Shown piece by piece: positions 55,223-63,480 of a stretch of DNA of 64,000 nt. The notes under the pieces were generated by a model. It did not search any database and was not told where the DNA came from. It saw only the letters and a program-made list of their open reading frames with translations. The translations under genes were made by a program, and so were the position numbers. Source of the stretch: Pontibacter sp. G13 (GTDB lineage: Bacteria > Bacteroidota > Bacteroidia > J057); the NCBI RefSeq assembly GCF_031851795.1, contig NZ_CP134696.1, positions 4,960,001 to 5,024,000 of the forward strand, written 5' to 3'. Numbering within the stretch: position 1 is the first letter of the stretch; every line of letters begins with the position of its first letter.

Positions 55223-55500
55223 AATAGTAGTAACTTTCTCATTTCGAAGAGAAGTCCTCATGGGATTGAGAACCTCCTAAGATTGAAAATAATGGATTTT
55301 TCCAAATGAATTCATCCTACTGTAAACTTTTGGAAAATAGTTTTTCAGAATGCACATATGTATTACTTGCCATTACCTTTCGTGCGGCAAACACATTCTT
55401 AGGTCAACCGTTTGAAGGGTAGTTTTCAAAGATGTAAGGCCTCTGACCCTGAGAGGCAGGCACTACTTGCGATTTCTCCGCGGAATTCTACCTGACTTGC

Positions 55501-57849
55501 ATGAACTCAATTCGTACGATTTTGGGACTCGGCCTTTGGCTGTTTTCCTTTTCCATTCCTATCCAGGCCCAGTTCACCCTGAGTGGCACCCTCCGAGCCG
55601 TCGAAACAGGCGAGACCTTGATTGGCGCAACCATCGCGATCCCGGAGCTTGGCCTTGGAACCTACACCAACGACTTTGGATTTTACTCCCTCTCTGTGCC
55701 CGTTGCTGCCGACTCGGTGGAGGTGAAGATTGCCTATACCGGTTATCTGACAGTTTCCCGTATGTGGCTTCCCGAATCCGATCAGATTTGGGACATTGAG
55801 CTACAGGTGGCGAGTTTGGATGAAGTGGTGATTGAGGCCGAATCCTATCAAGAGCAATTGAAATCCACCCAGATGTCCGTCGAACGCGTCACCATTGAGG
55901 AAGCCAAAGCACTTCCGGCATTGTTTGGAGAGGTGGACATTATCAAGACCTTGCAGCTGAAACCGGGCGTTTCTGCGGGAAGTGAGGGCAGTTCGGGAAT
56001 ATTCGTCCGCGGGGGAGGTTCGGATCAAAACTTGGTCCTGCTGGACAATACGGTGGTCTACAATCCTTCCCATCTATTTGGCTTTTTCTCCACGTTCAAT
56101 TCCGATGCCGTGAAGGACGTGAAACTGTACAAAGGGGGGTTCCCTGCCAAATATGGAGGAAGACTTTCATCGGTCATCGACGTGAAGATGAAGGAGGGCA
56201 ATCGCAAGAAATTTTCAGGGGCAGGAGGACTCGGGCTCATTTCCTCCCGCCTGACGCTTGAGGGACCCATCGTCAAGGAAAAAGCCTCGTTTCTGATCTC
56301 TGGCCGACGTACGTACGTGGATTTGATCACTCGTCAGATCAACAGAGCCAATGAGGACAACGACGATTTTAACCCCATTCCCGACTATTTCTTTTGGGAC
56401 GGAAATGCCAAGGTGAATTGGCAGATCAACGATCGGAACTCCCTGTATTTGGGCGGTTATCTCGGCAAGGATGCCTTCAACTTCACCGATCTTGGATTTG
56501 ATTTCAATTTCAATTGGGGCAATGCCAATGCGACCCTTCGCTGGAATTACATCATGAACCCCAATCTTTTCCTCAATGTGTCCGCCTCCTTTGCGGATTA
56601 TGAATACATGATTACCAACAAGTTCGACATCTTTAGTTTCGAATTGAGCAGCCGGATCACCGATCAGGCACTTAGGGCAGATTTCACCTGGCAGCCCAAC
56701 AATCGCCATACCATTCGATTTGGGGGGAGTGGCATTCGACACGATTTTGACGTAGGTCGACTGGATGCAGGTTCTGAGGATGGCTCCTTCGATGTGGAGT
56801 CTGGGCAACGATTTGTGGGAACGGAAATCGGAGCATATTTATCGGATGATATCGAGGTATCCGAGAAGGTCCAGGCCAATGTCGGATTGCGTTTCTCGGG
56901 TTTTGCCAATGATTCGACGTTTTATGCAGGCGCAGAGCCTCGTGCTTCCCTCCGCTTTTTGGCCACCGATCGATTGTCTCTCAAGGCCAGCTATGCCATG
57001 ATGTTTCAATACCTGCATCTCGTGGCCAATTCTGGCGCAACCCTTCCCACAGATGTCTGGTACCCTTCCAATGCCACAGTAAAGCCTCAGCGGTCTCAAC
57101 AGTTGGCAGGTGGAATCAATTACGCCTTGGGTGAAAAATACCTGATGAGTATAGAAGGCTATTACAAATGGCTGGACAATCAGATCGACTTTCGGAATGG
57201 CGCTGAGCTATTCGTCAATCCCAATCTGGACGAGGAATTTGTATTCGGTGAAGGCTGGGCATATGGAACAGAACTCTACTTCGAAAAAAAGAAGGGGAGA
57301 TGGAAAGGATGGATCGGATACACGCTCGCGTGGTCTTGGCGGCAGTTTGATGGAACTTTCCGCACAGGGGAATTCGAAGTGTCGGATGCCATCAACAATG
57401 GCGAAGCATTCCCGGCAACCAGCGACAAGCGGCATGATATCACGGTTGTATCCATCTTTGAAGTAAATAAGCGCATTACGGTCAGCGGTAGTTGGGAATA
57501 CCGGAGCGGCACCCCGACGACCTTGGCACCCGGCTATTTCTTCCAATTGGGACAGGAGTTCGGCTCGGTAGGAAGTATCCCACTGCAAGTGCCGGATTTT
57601 GGGTTTAGGAACGACTTCCGACTCCCGGCCTACCATCGGATGGATTTGGGGGTGGTCTTCAAGTTTTTCCCGAAATGGGGCACTTCGGACATCACGGTTT
57701 CTGCCTACAATGCCTACAATCGCCGCAATCCCTATTTCATTTACATCGACACCGTAGACGACGATAACGGAGTTCCCATTCGCAATGTCGCCCAGCAAGT
57801 GGCCCTGTTTCCCATCATCCCATCAGTCACCTGGAATTTTGCCTTCTAA
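55501..57849 (+). CDS. TonB-dependent receptor with carboxypeptidase-like N-domain
   Basis: 782 residues. Signal peptide ends at MNSIRTILGLGLWLFSFSIPIQAQ; residues 25-105 form the regulatory-like domain (LSGTLRAVETGETLIGATIAI). The plug has MSVERVTIEEAKALPALFGEVDIIKTLQLKPGV and SGIFVRGGGSDQNLVLLDNTVVYNPSHLFGFFSTFN. The barrel ends in SVTWNFAF. This architecture is the usual partner of DUF4249 lipoproteins, and that gene starts 10 bases after. It is shorter than SusC and lacks SusC plug wording. It imports an unknown ligand. The first 24 residues contain no TonB-box-like motif I could identify. Confidence 0.92.
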   Translation: MNSIRTILGLGLWLFSFSIPIQAQFTLSGTLRAVETGETLIGATIAIPELGLGTYTNDFGFYSLSVPVAADSVEVKIAYTGYLTVSRMWLPESDQIWDIELQVASLDEVVIEAESYQEQLKSTQMSVERVTIEEAKALPALFGEVDIIKTLQLKPGVSAGSEGSSGIFVRGGGSDQNLVLLDNTVVYNPSHLFGFFSTFNSDAVKDVKLYKGGFPAKYGGRLSSVIDVKMKEGNRKKFSGAGGLGLISSRLTLEGPIVKEKASFLISGRRTYVDLITRQINRANEDNDDFNPIPDYFFWDGNAKVNWQINDRNSLYLGGYLGKDAFNFTDLGFDFNFNWGNANATLRWNYIMNPNLFLNVSASFADYEYMITNKFDIFSFELSSRITDQALRADFTWQPNNRHTIRFGGSGIRHDFDVGRLDAGSEDGSFDVESGQRFVGTEIGAYLSDDIEVSEKVQANVGLRFSGFANDSTFYAGAEPRASLRFLATDRLSLKASYAMMFQYLHLVANSGATLPTDVWYPSNATVKPQRSQQLAGGINYALGEKYLMSIEGYYKWLDNQIDFRNGAELFVNPNLDEEFVFGEGWAYGTELYFEKKKGRWKGWIGYTLAWSWRQFDGTFRTGEFEVSDAINNGEAFPATSDKRHDITVVSIFEVNKRITVSGSWEYRSGTPTTLAPGYFFQLGQEFGSVGSIPLQVPDFGFRNDFRLPAYHRMDLGVVFKFFPKWGTSDITVSAYNAYNRRNPYFIYIDTVDDDNGVPIRNVAQQVALFPIIPSVTWNFAF

Positions 57850-57859
57850 GCTACCTTTC

Positions 57860-58768
57860 ATGAAAAAGACCCTCTTATCCACCATGATTCTGGCGTTGCT
57901 CACGACCTACATGGGGTGTGACCTTCAGCAGGAAGTGGACCTCAACCTACCGGAATACGAGCCTCAGATTGTGGCTGAATCCTACCTGCAAGTCGGCCAA
58001 CCCCCTGTGATTACCTTGACGAGGAGTGCCAGCTTTTTCGAAGACATCCAATTGGAGTTTATCCGAGATGCAGAGGTGACCTTGGAGCATCGCGGGGAAA
58101 TTGACACGCTGGTCCCTTTTGAAATTGACTTCACGGACCCTGATCTTGGAGGCGTGATCGATTCAAACCTGATCATCCTGTTGGAACCCCTCTTTGGGAG
58201 CTCCCTCTACATTTACACCTCCCTTTCACCACTGCCGGAGGATTACAACTCCGAATATCGGTTGGGCGTGCGGACGCTGGAAGATGAGACCATCTCTGCA
58301 ACTACCTTCATTCCTCCTCCTGTACCGATTGACAGCATCGTGATCAAATTTGATGAGGACTCTATGGCGGCAGTTCAGACCTACTTTTTCGATCCCCCCG
58401 GAATTCGAAATTATTATCGCTATTCATTCCGGCGGAGAGTCACAGAGATCATTACCGATGGTTCCGGCAATACCGATACTGTGCGGACAGAAACCATTGA
58501 TCAGGATTTCTTTTTGGATGATGAGTTGACCGATGGAGAGACGATCGTGGTAGGAACCCTCTTCGAATATGAGCCCGAAGATAGCGTGATCATTGATCTG
58601 TATTCCGTGACAGAGGCGTATTTCGATTTTGGCGAAACCGTGCAGGATGCGATTACGGCGAATCTCAGCCCCTTTGGGCAGCCTACCCTGATCCAGTCCA
58701 ATGTGAATGGCGGAACGGGGATTTTTACCGGAGTATCTCAGACGCAGGAGCAGCGCGTCATTCCGTAG
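57860..58768 (+). CDS. DUF4249 lipoprotein
   Basis: 302 residues from the ATG at 57860. Lipoprotein signal MKKTLLSTMILALLTTYMGC (Cys20). The mature region begins DLQQEVDLNLPEYEPQIVAESYLQVGQPPVITLTRS, the pattern of DUF4249. These lipoproteins are found after TonB receptors of the preceding type and are thought to assist capture at the cell surface. Operon with the receptor (10-base gap). Confidence 0.9.
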   Translation: MKKTLLSTMILALLTTYMGCDLQQEVDLNLPEYEPQIVAESYLQVGQPPVITLTRSASFFEDIQLEFIRDAEVTLEHRGEIDTLVPFEIDFTDPDLGGVIDSNLIILLEPLFGSSLYIYTSLSPLPEDYNSEYRLGVRTLEDETISATTFIPPPVPIDSIVIKFDEDSMAAVQTYFFDPPGIRNYYRYSFRRRVTEIITDGSGNTDTVRTETIDQDFFLDDELTDGETIVVGTLFEYEPEDSVIIDLYSVTEAYFDFGETVQDAITANLSPFGQPTLIQSNVNGGTGIFTGVSQTQEQRVIP

Positions 58769-58879
58769 CAGTAGGACGAACTGTCACGATGTTGAATCGC
58801 TGGGGGTTGTAATCCCAGCTACTCAGGCATTTGCCTTTTGGGGTGAATGCCTGATCGCGTGTATTCAACAGACAAACAG

Positions 58880-59902
58880 ATGAAATCTTCGACTTATTGG
58901 ACCCTCAATGAAGGGACAGAATCCTCCGGGGTGGATCGCGGTCCTAGCGGAGACTTTGAATTATTGGATGCCTATTCACAGACTGTCGTAGGAGCAGTAG
59001 ATCAGGCGAGTCCGTCGGTGGTGCACATCGGGATTGAATCACCCAAAAGCAGTCGTCGAGGCAATCGCGGAGGCGGCACGGGATCGGGATTTGTGATTTC
59101 CTCGGATGGTTTTGTCGTGACCAACAGCCACGTCGTCAGCCAAGCCAGCAAGATCCGTGTGACGTTTGGGGATGGCAGCAGCCATGAGGCAAGAATTGTG
59201 GGAAATGATCCCGCCACAGACTTGGCCTTGCTCAAGGTGGAAGCAGGCAATTTGTCTGCGGTCTCCTTTGGGGATAGTGCCCGATTGCGCGCAGGCCAAA
59301 TCGCCATTGCCATCGGAAATCCATTGGGATTTGAGATGACCGTAACTGCAGGCGTCGTCAGTGCGCTGGGTCGGACCCTCCGATCCCAAACCGGGCGATT
59401 GATCGACAATATCATTCAGACAGACGCTTCCCTCAATCCGGGCAATTCGGGCGGACCATTGGTCAATAGTCAAGGGGAAGTCATCGGGGTCAATACCGCC
59501 ATCATCTTGCCCGCTCAAGGGATTTGCTTTGCGATCGCTGCGAATACTGCATCATTCATAATCGGCCATCTGATGCGAGATGGCGTGATCCGCAGGGCTT
59601 ATTTGGGGATCAGTGGACAGGACATCTCGCTCAGGGCGAGGACGCGGCAATTATTGGCACATGCTCCCAGCTCGGGCGTATTGGTCCGAGGCGTAGAAGC
59701 CGACGGTCATGCAGGCAATGAGCAAATCCGTACGGGAGATGTGATTTTGGAATTGGCGGGAGAATCCGTCGGAAGTATCGATGCCATGCACCGGATGTTG
59801 GATGCCGGAAAGATCGGTCGTCGAATTCCCGTGAAAGTCCTTCGCAGTGGCCAAATCCTCGAAGTGGAAGTCCGTCCAGGAGAATGGCGGGCCAAGGCCT
59901 GA
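58880..59902 (+). CDS. HtrA/DegP-like serine protease without visible export signal
   Basis: 340 residues from the ATG at 58880 (MKSSTYWTLNEGTESSG); a GTG... frame extends 11 codons upstream with no signal sequence. Trypsin-like protease domain with catalytic His84 (VVTNSHVVS), Asp114 (DPATDLALLKV) and Ser190 (NPGNSGGPLVN). A C-terminal PDZ domain follows (about 235-335; GVLVRGVEADGHAGNEQIRTGDVILELAGESV). HtrA proteins normally act in the envelope, yet neither a signal peptide nor a membrane anchor is present. Such cytoplasmic-looking S1C proteases occur in several phyla. Substrate unknown. Confidence 0.88.
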   Translation: MKSSTYWTLNEGTESSGVDRGPSGDFELLDAYSQTVVGAVDQASPSVVHIGIESPKSSRRGNRGGGTGSGFVISSDGFVVTNSHVVSQASKIRVTFGDGSSHEARIVGNDPATDLALLKVEAGNLSAVSFGDSARLRAGQIAIAIGNPLGFEMTVTAGVVSALGRTLRSQTGRLIDNIIQTDASLNPGNSGGPLVNSQGEVIGVNTAIILPAQGICFAIAANTASFIIGHLMRDGVIRRAYLGISGQDISLRARTRQLLAHAPSSGVLVRGVEADGHAGNEQIRTGDVILELAGESVGSIDAMHRMLDAGKIGRRIPVKVLRSGQILEVEVRPGEWRAKA

Positions 59903-59935
59903 TCGGGATTTTGGGGAGGGCCCGATTCTACTCAT

Positions 59936-60157
59936 GTGCGGATGGCCTGCGGAGGCGTGAAGGGCCTGGAGGATTCAGTCGGTGAGCCCACTTCTGTATT
60001 CCAAGGGGAGGAAACTGTGGCCCCGTGGTCGCTTTTGTCGGGCAAGGTCCCAAGCTCCCACCGACCGAGCGATCAGCGAGTCCGGAAGGGCCTGACCCGG
60101 CGACCTATTGGCCCAGCGTATGAACGCCTGCCAAGTTCGCCGGGGCACGCCCAAATC
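59936..60157 (+). repeat. Structured intergenic repeat element, copy 7 (best preserved)
   Basis: Plus-strand copy in the 359-base gap 59903-60261. Leader gtgcggatggcctgcg at 59936. Closing stem ggcgtg (59954-59959) / cacgcc (60146-60151). Stem gtcggtg (59978-59984) / caccgac (60059-60065) around a 74-nt variable insert. Conserved linker ccgagcgatcagcgagtccg, then stem cccggcg (60096-60102) / cgccggg (60138-60144) around exactly 35 nt. The 35-nt loop can fold further (ttggc/gccaa and gcgt/acgc). The 3' end is cacgcccaaatc. Confidence 0.75.
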
Positions 60158-60261
60158 TCTCCTCAAGATCCCCATCCAAGCTGAGGTAATATCTGGGAGA
60201 AATTGCATTGTCAGAATTTGAGGAATATTCCAATATTGAAATATCAGCTTTTTCAAGGAAT

Positions 60262-61761
60262 ATGAACCCTCGGACTCCGCTCCTTCGCTCCCTTCTCATC
60301 GGGATGGTGATCATGGCCATTTCCAGTTGCCAACTCATCACCGACCCCAACAAGATCATCCTTCCTGAATGGGATCCTATCATCGCCATTCCCATCATGC
60401 ATGATTCCTTGGGAATCTTCCAGATCGGGACCCGGGTAGATTCTTCTGTGCGACTACGCGCCGATGCAGATGGCCTGCTGAGTTTGGTCTATCAGGACAC
60501 CTTTACTTCCGGCTATCTGGAGGAATTTGTCCACATCGAAGATTTCGAAGTTTTGGCACCCCCAGTGGGCGCTACCGTCCCCTTTCCGGATGATCGATTT
60601 GGGAACATGTCTATCCGCCGCATGGTCCTTGAGGTCGAATATCGGCAGGACATAGATGAAGCGATGGAATTCACTTTTTTTGTGGGGAGCCTGACCAAGA
60701 ATGATATTCCGTATTCCGAGACGATTGTCGAGGCGGAAACAGGTACCGTTCGGCGAACCTACACGATCACCGATTACGAGTTTTCGCTGCCCGGCGGGAG
60801 AATCTTTTTTCAGTATCGAGCCAAGCGTATCAGCACGGGAGAGGAACTGACCATCCAACCGATTGTGCTGCGGTTTTCAGAAATCGACCTCTCCTATGTG
60901 GAGGGGAAGATGGGGGCTTATCGAGTGGCACTTGAGACGCAGCGGATCGATCTGGATATGTTCCAACGGATTCAGCCCGTGGGAATCAAGATGCTTGAGC
61001 CACGAATCAACTGCCGCGTGCGAAACACCTTTGGCCTTCCGCTTCTGATCAAAAGCCAGCTCATTCAAGCCCGTACTTTGGACGGTGACTCGATTGACCT
61101 CAATTCTGCTAGGCTAGAATCCGGAATCCCGCTCAATTTCCCCGCATTGGAAGCTGCTGGAGACGCGCGCACCACCTTGTTTGAGATCAACCGCAACAAC
61201 TCCAATCTCCCTGAACTGATCAATGCCGGTACTTCGTCCATGCTCTGGAGATTTGTGGGGGAAATCGCTGATTCAGATCAAGATACCTATGGATTTGTGC
61301 TGGATTCAAGCCGAGTTGATATCGAGATGGAAATCGATCTCCCGCTGTACGGGTCGTTTGAATCTATCACCCTCGACGAAGAATTTGAAATGGACCTGTC
61401 AGGCTTTGAGGATCTATGGCAGGAAGCCGAGCTGCGGATCGTCGCAGAAAATCAATATCCTATTGACCTCGAATTGCAGATCTATTTGCTCGACGCCAAT
61501 TTCCAGCAGATTGATTCCCTCTTCACCGATGTGCGAACCATTCTCAAGGCCGCCGAGGTGACCGAAGAAGGCAAACCCATCATTGCCAGTACCAAGGTGA
61601 CCGATCTGCCGATTTCTCCCAAACGCATACAGAATTTCGAGTTGACCCGAGCGATTAAGGTCGTCGCCAAAGTCGCCACCAATGAGGGCGGTACCATCCC
61701 CATCCAAGTGCTCGAACGCAATTATCTGAATGTCTCGATGGGCCTTGAAATTGATCGCTAA
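60262..61761 (+). CDS. Lipoprotein of unknown function, operon with DUF5723 gene
   Basis: 499 residues from the ATG at 60262 (MNPRTPLLRSLLIGMVIMAISSC, lipid-anchored Cys23). The mature part is beta-rich with no cysteine pair. Repeated stretches such as TNLPNLINAG-like and SSRVDIEMEIDLPLYGSFESITLDEEFEMDL suggest an immunoglobulin- or fibronectin-like surface protein. I do not recognise a family. It precedes the DUF5723 barrel gene by 24 bases, so the two are probably a surface complex. Confidence 0.75.
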   Translation: MNPRTPLLRSLLIGMVIMAISSCQLITDPNKIILPEWDPIIAIPIMHDSLGIFQIGTRVDSSVRLRADADGLLSLVYQDTFTSGYLEEFVHIEDFEVLAPPVGATVPFPDDRFGNMSIRRMVLEVEYRQDIDEAMEFTFFVGSLTKNDIPYSETIVEAETGTVRRTYTITDYEFSLPGGRIFFQYRAKRISTGEELTIQPIVLRFSEIDLSYVEGKMGAYRVALETQRIDLDMFQRIQPVGIKMLEPRINCRVRNTFGLPLLIKSQLIQARTLDGDSIDLNSARLESGIPLNFPALEAAGDARTTLFEINRNNSNLPELINAGTSSMLWRFVGEIADSDQDTYGFVLDSSRVDIEMEIDLPLYGSFESITLDEEFEMDLSGFEDLWQEAELRIVAENQYPIDLELQIYLLDANFQQIDSLFTDVRTILKAAEVTEEGKPIIASTKVTDLPISPKRIQNFELTRAIKVVAKVATNEGGTIPIQVLERNYLNVSMGLEIDR

Positions 61762-61785
61762 CCCACATTATCTCACGAATCTGCC

Positions 61786-63114
61786 ATGAATCTACGATAT
61801 CTATGTTTGGGGATCTGTCTGCTGATCAGTTGGGCATGTCCGGTGGAAATCGCCGCTCAACGTATGTTGGGGAGCCATTTTGTACAGCAAGGCTGGGCAG
61901 CATATCAGACCCGTCCCGCCTATCATTCACCCAATATCATTTCGGTGGGCTTGCTGAGAGGATATGGCAGCGCCACGCATTCGGGGTTTTCCTATGAGGA
62001 AGTGTTGATTCCCAAGCCAGAATCAGATTCATTCTATTTGGATCTCGATGGAGCGATCGAACAGATGGGAGCGCAAAACGCATTGGGCACTGACGCTCGG
62101 ATGGATTGGCTCACGGTGGGGATCAGTCCGCATAGCATGTTGGGCCTGTATGTTGGAGTTTCCACGCGCCAGCAAAATTACCTCACATATCCCAAGGCGC
62201 TGGTCGGGATGCTTTGGCAGGGCAATAGCCAATGGCTCGGAGATCGGTTTGCCATCGCTCCGGATTTTCGCAGTCTGATGTACCATGAGGTCGCCGCCGG
62301 ATTGAGCATCAAAACACTCTCGGAGGTGAGCTTCGGGTTCCGCGCCAAATACCTCAATGGGCTGTCCAATTTTGAATCGACCTACTCCGAATTGCTCGTT
62401 TCCACCGATCCTCAGACGTATGAGATTGGCTTTGAGGCAGACTATGCCGTCCGGAGTAGCATGATTCGATTCAATTCCGCAGACACCAGCTTTGGCTATA
62501 CATTCGCGCCCTTCACCAGCAATCACGGATTTGCAATGGACTTTGGGATTGAGGCACAATTGCCCAATGACGTTTCCATTTCCGCAGGATTTCTCGACTT
62601 GGGGTTCATCAATTGGAAGCAGGACGCACGATATTATCACGTCCATGGCTCCATGAACTTCAAGGGATTGACTGTCTCGGAACTCATCAATCAGGATTCG
62701 GCTACCGTCATGGAAATCGTGGATAGCCTGATCTCACAGATTGAGTTTGACGAGGGGACAGCTGTGTACACGACTTACACACAAGGCCAATTGTACGCGA
62801 GCATGAACCGCAAGATCAACGACTTTTTCACGGCAGGAGGTCTGGTGCATATCTTTCGGAGAGGGCCCCAAGTATCCCCAGCATTCGCCTTGAATGGGAC
62901 TTTTCACCTCAAGGATCGCCTCAATGTGGGCCTCACATACTCTATCCACGATCGGCGATATGATCACGTCGGCCTCAGTTTGCTGGTGATGGCAGGCCCG
63001 GTCCGGATGTTTGTCATGTCCGACGATGTGATCTCTTGGCTCGCTCCCTATCAGGCCCAGAGCGCCAATTTTCAGTTCGGACTGGAATTTGGATTCGGAG
63101 AGGTTCCCGATTGA
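61786..63114 (+). CDS. DUF5723 outer-membrane protein
   Basis: 442 residues with a signal peptide (MNLRYLCLGICLLISWACPVEIAAQ). The sequence opens MLGSHFVQQGWAAYQTRPAYHSPNIISVGLL and continues as alternating beta strands (VSFGFRAKYLNGLSNF, DFGIEAQLPNDVSISAGFLDLGFI, LNVGLTYSIHDRRYDHVGLSLLVM), closing with NFQFGLEFGFG. This matches the DUF5723 barrel-like family of Bacteroidota. Role unknown; probably works with the lipoprotein encoded just upstream. Confidence 0.82.
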   Translation: MNLRYLCLGICLLISWACPVEIAAQRMLGSHFVQQGWAAYQTRPAYHSPNIISVGLLRGYGSATHSGFSYEEVLIPKPESDSFYLDLDGAIEQMGAQNALGTDARMDWLTVGISPHSMLGLYVGVSTRQQNYLTYPKALVGMLWQGNSQWLGDRFAIAPDFRSLMYHEVAAGLSIKTLSEVSFGFRAKYLNGLSNFESTYSELLVSTDPQTYEIGFEADYAVRSSMIRFNSADTSFGYTFAPFTSNHGFAMDFGIEAQLPNDVSISAGFLDLGFINWKQDARYYHVHGSMNFKGLTVSELINQDSATVMEIVDSLISQIEFDEGTAVYTTYTQGQLYASMNRKINDFFTAGGLVHIFRRGPQVSPAFALNGTFHLKDRLNVGLTYSIHDRRYDHVGLSLLVMAGPVRMFVMSDDVISWLAPYQAQSANFQFGLEFGFGEVPD

Positions 63115-63167
63115 TGCGGTCGATGACGGACCACCATGAGATCCTGTTTATTCGTTTTCTCCCCGCG

Positions 63168-63380
63168 TATGTGGGCGTGCCCCAGCGTCTCCTGGCCAAA
63201 GGTTCTCTCCGATCATCTCGGTCGCTGGGTCGTGCCCTTCCAGGCTCGCTGATCGCTCGGTCGGTGGGCAGATAGATTCCAATCAGACTGGGATGGGACG
63301 ATTTTGTCAGCGCAGAGCGGGATCAAATCCCACCGACTGAACCTTCCAGACCACTCACGCCTCGCAAGCCATCCGCACCT
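63168..63380 (-). repeat. Structured intergenic repeat element, copy 8
   Basis: Minus-strand copy between convergent genes, in the 366-base gap 63115-63480. Closing stem ggcgtg/cacgcc at plus positions 63174-63179 and 63356-63361. Perfect 9-bp stem gtcggtggg/cccaccgac at 63260-63268 and 63329-63337 with a 60-nt insert. Stem cccagcg/cgctggg at 63181-63187 and 63223-63229 with exactly 35 nt inside. Leader ggtgcggatggcttgcg reads inward from 63380. The AGCG/CGCT change relative to copy 7 keeps pairing. Confidence 0.75.
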
Positions 63381-63409
63381 AGAGATTCATATCCTCTTCC
63401 ACCCCAAAA

Positions 63410-63440
63410 AGGCGGAAACACCCAGATTGGGGTTCCGCCT
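63410..63440 (-). terminator. Terminator of the thiolase gene
   Basis: 8-bp stem aggcggaa / ttccgcct, 15-nt loop that can pair internally (accc/gggg). On the minus strand ttttt follows. It lies 41 bases beyond the stop codon. Confidence 0.7.
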
Positions 63441-63480
63441 CTCATACAGCTTAAGTTGAAAAATTTCGTTGTCCAGCTGA

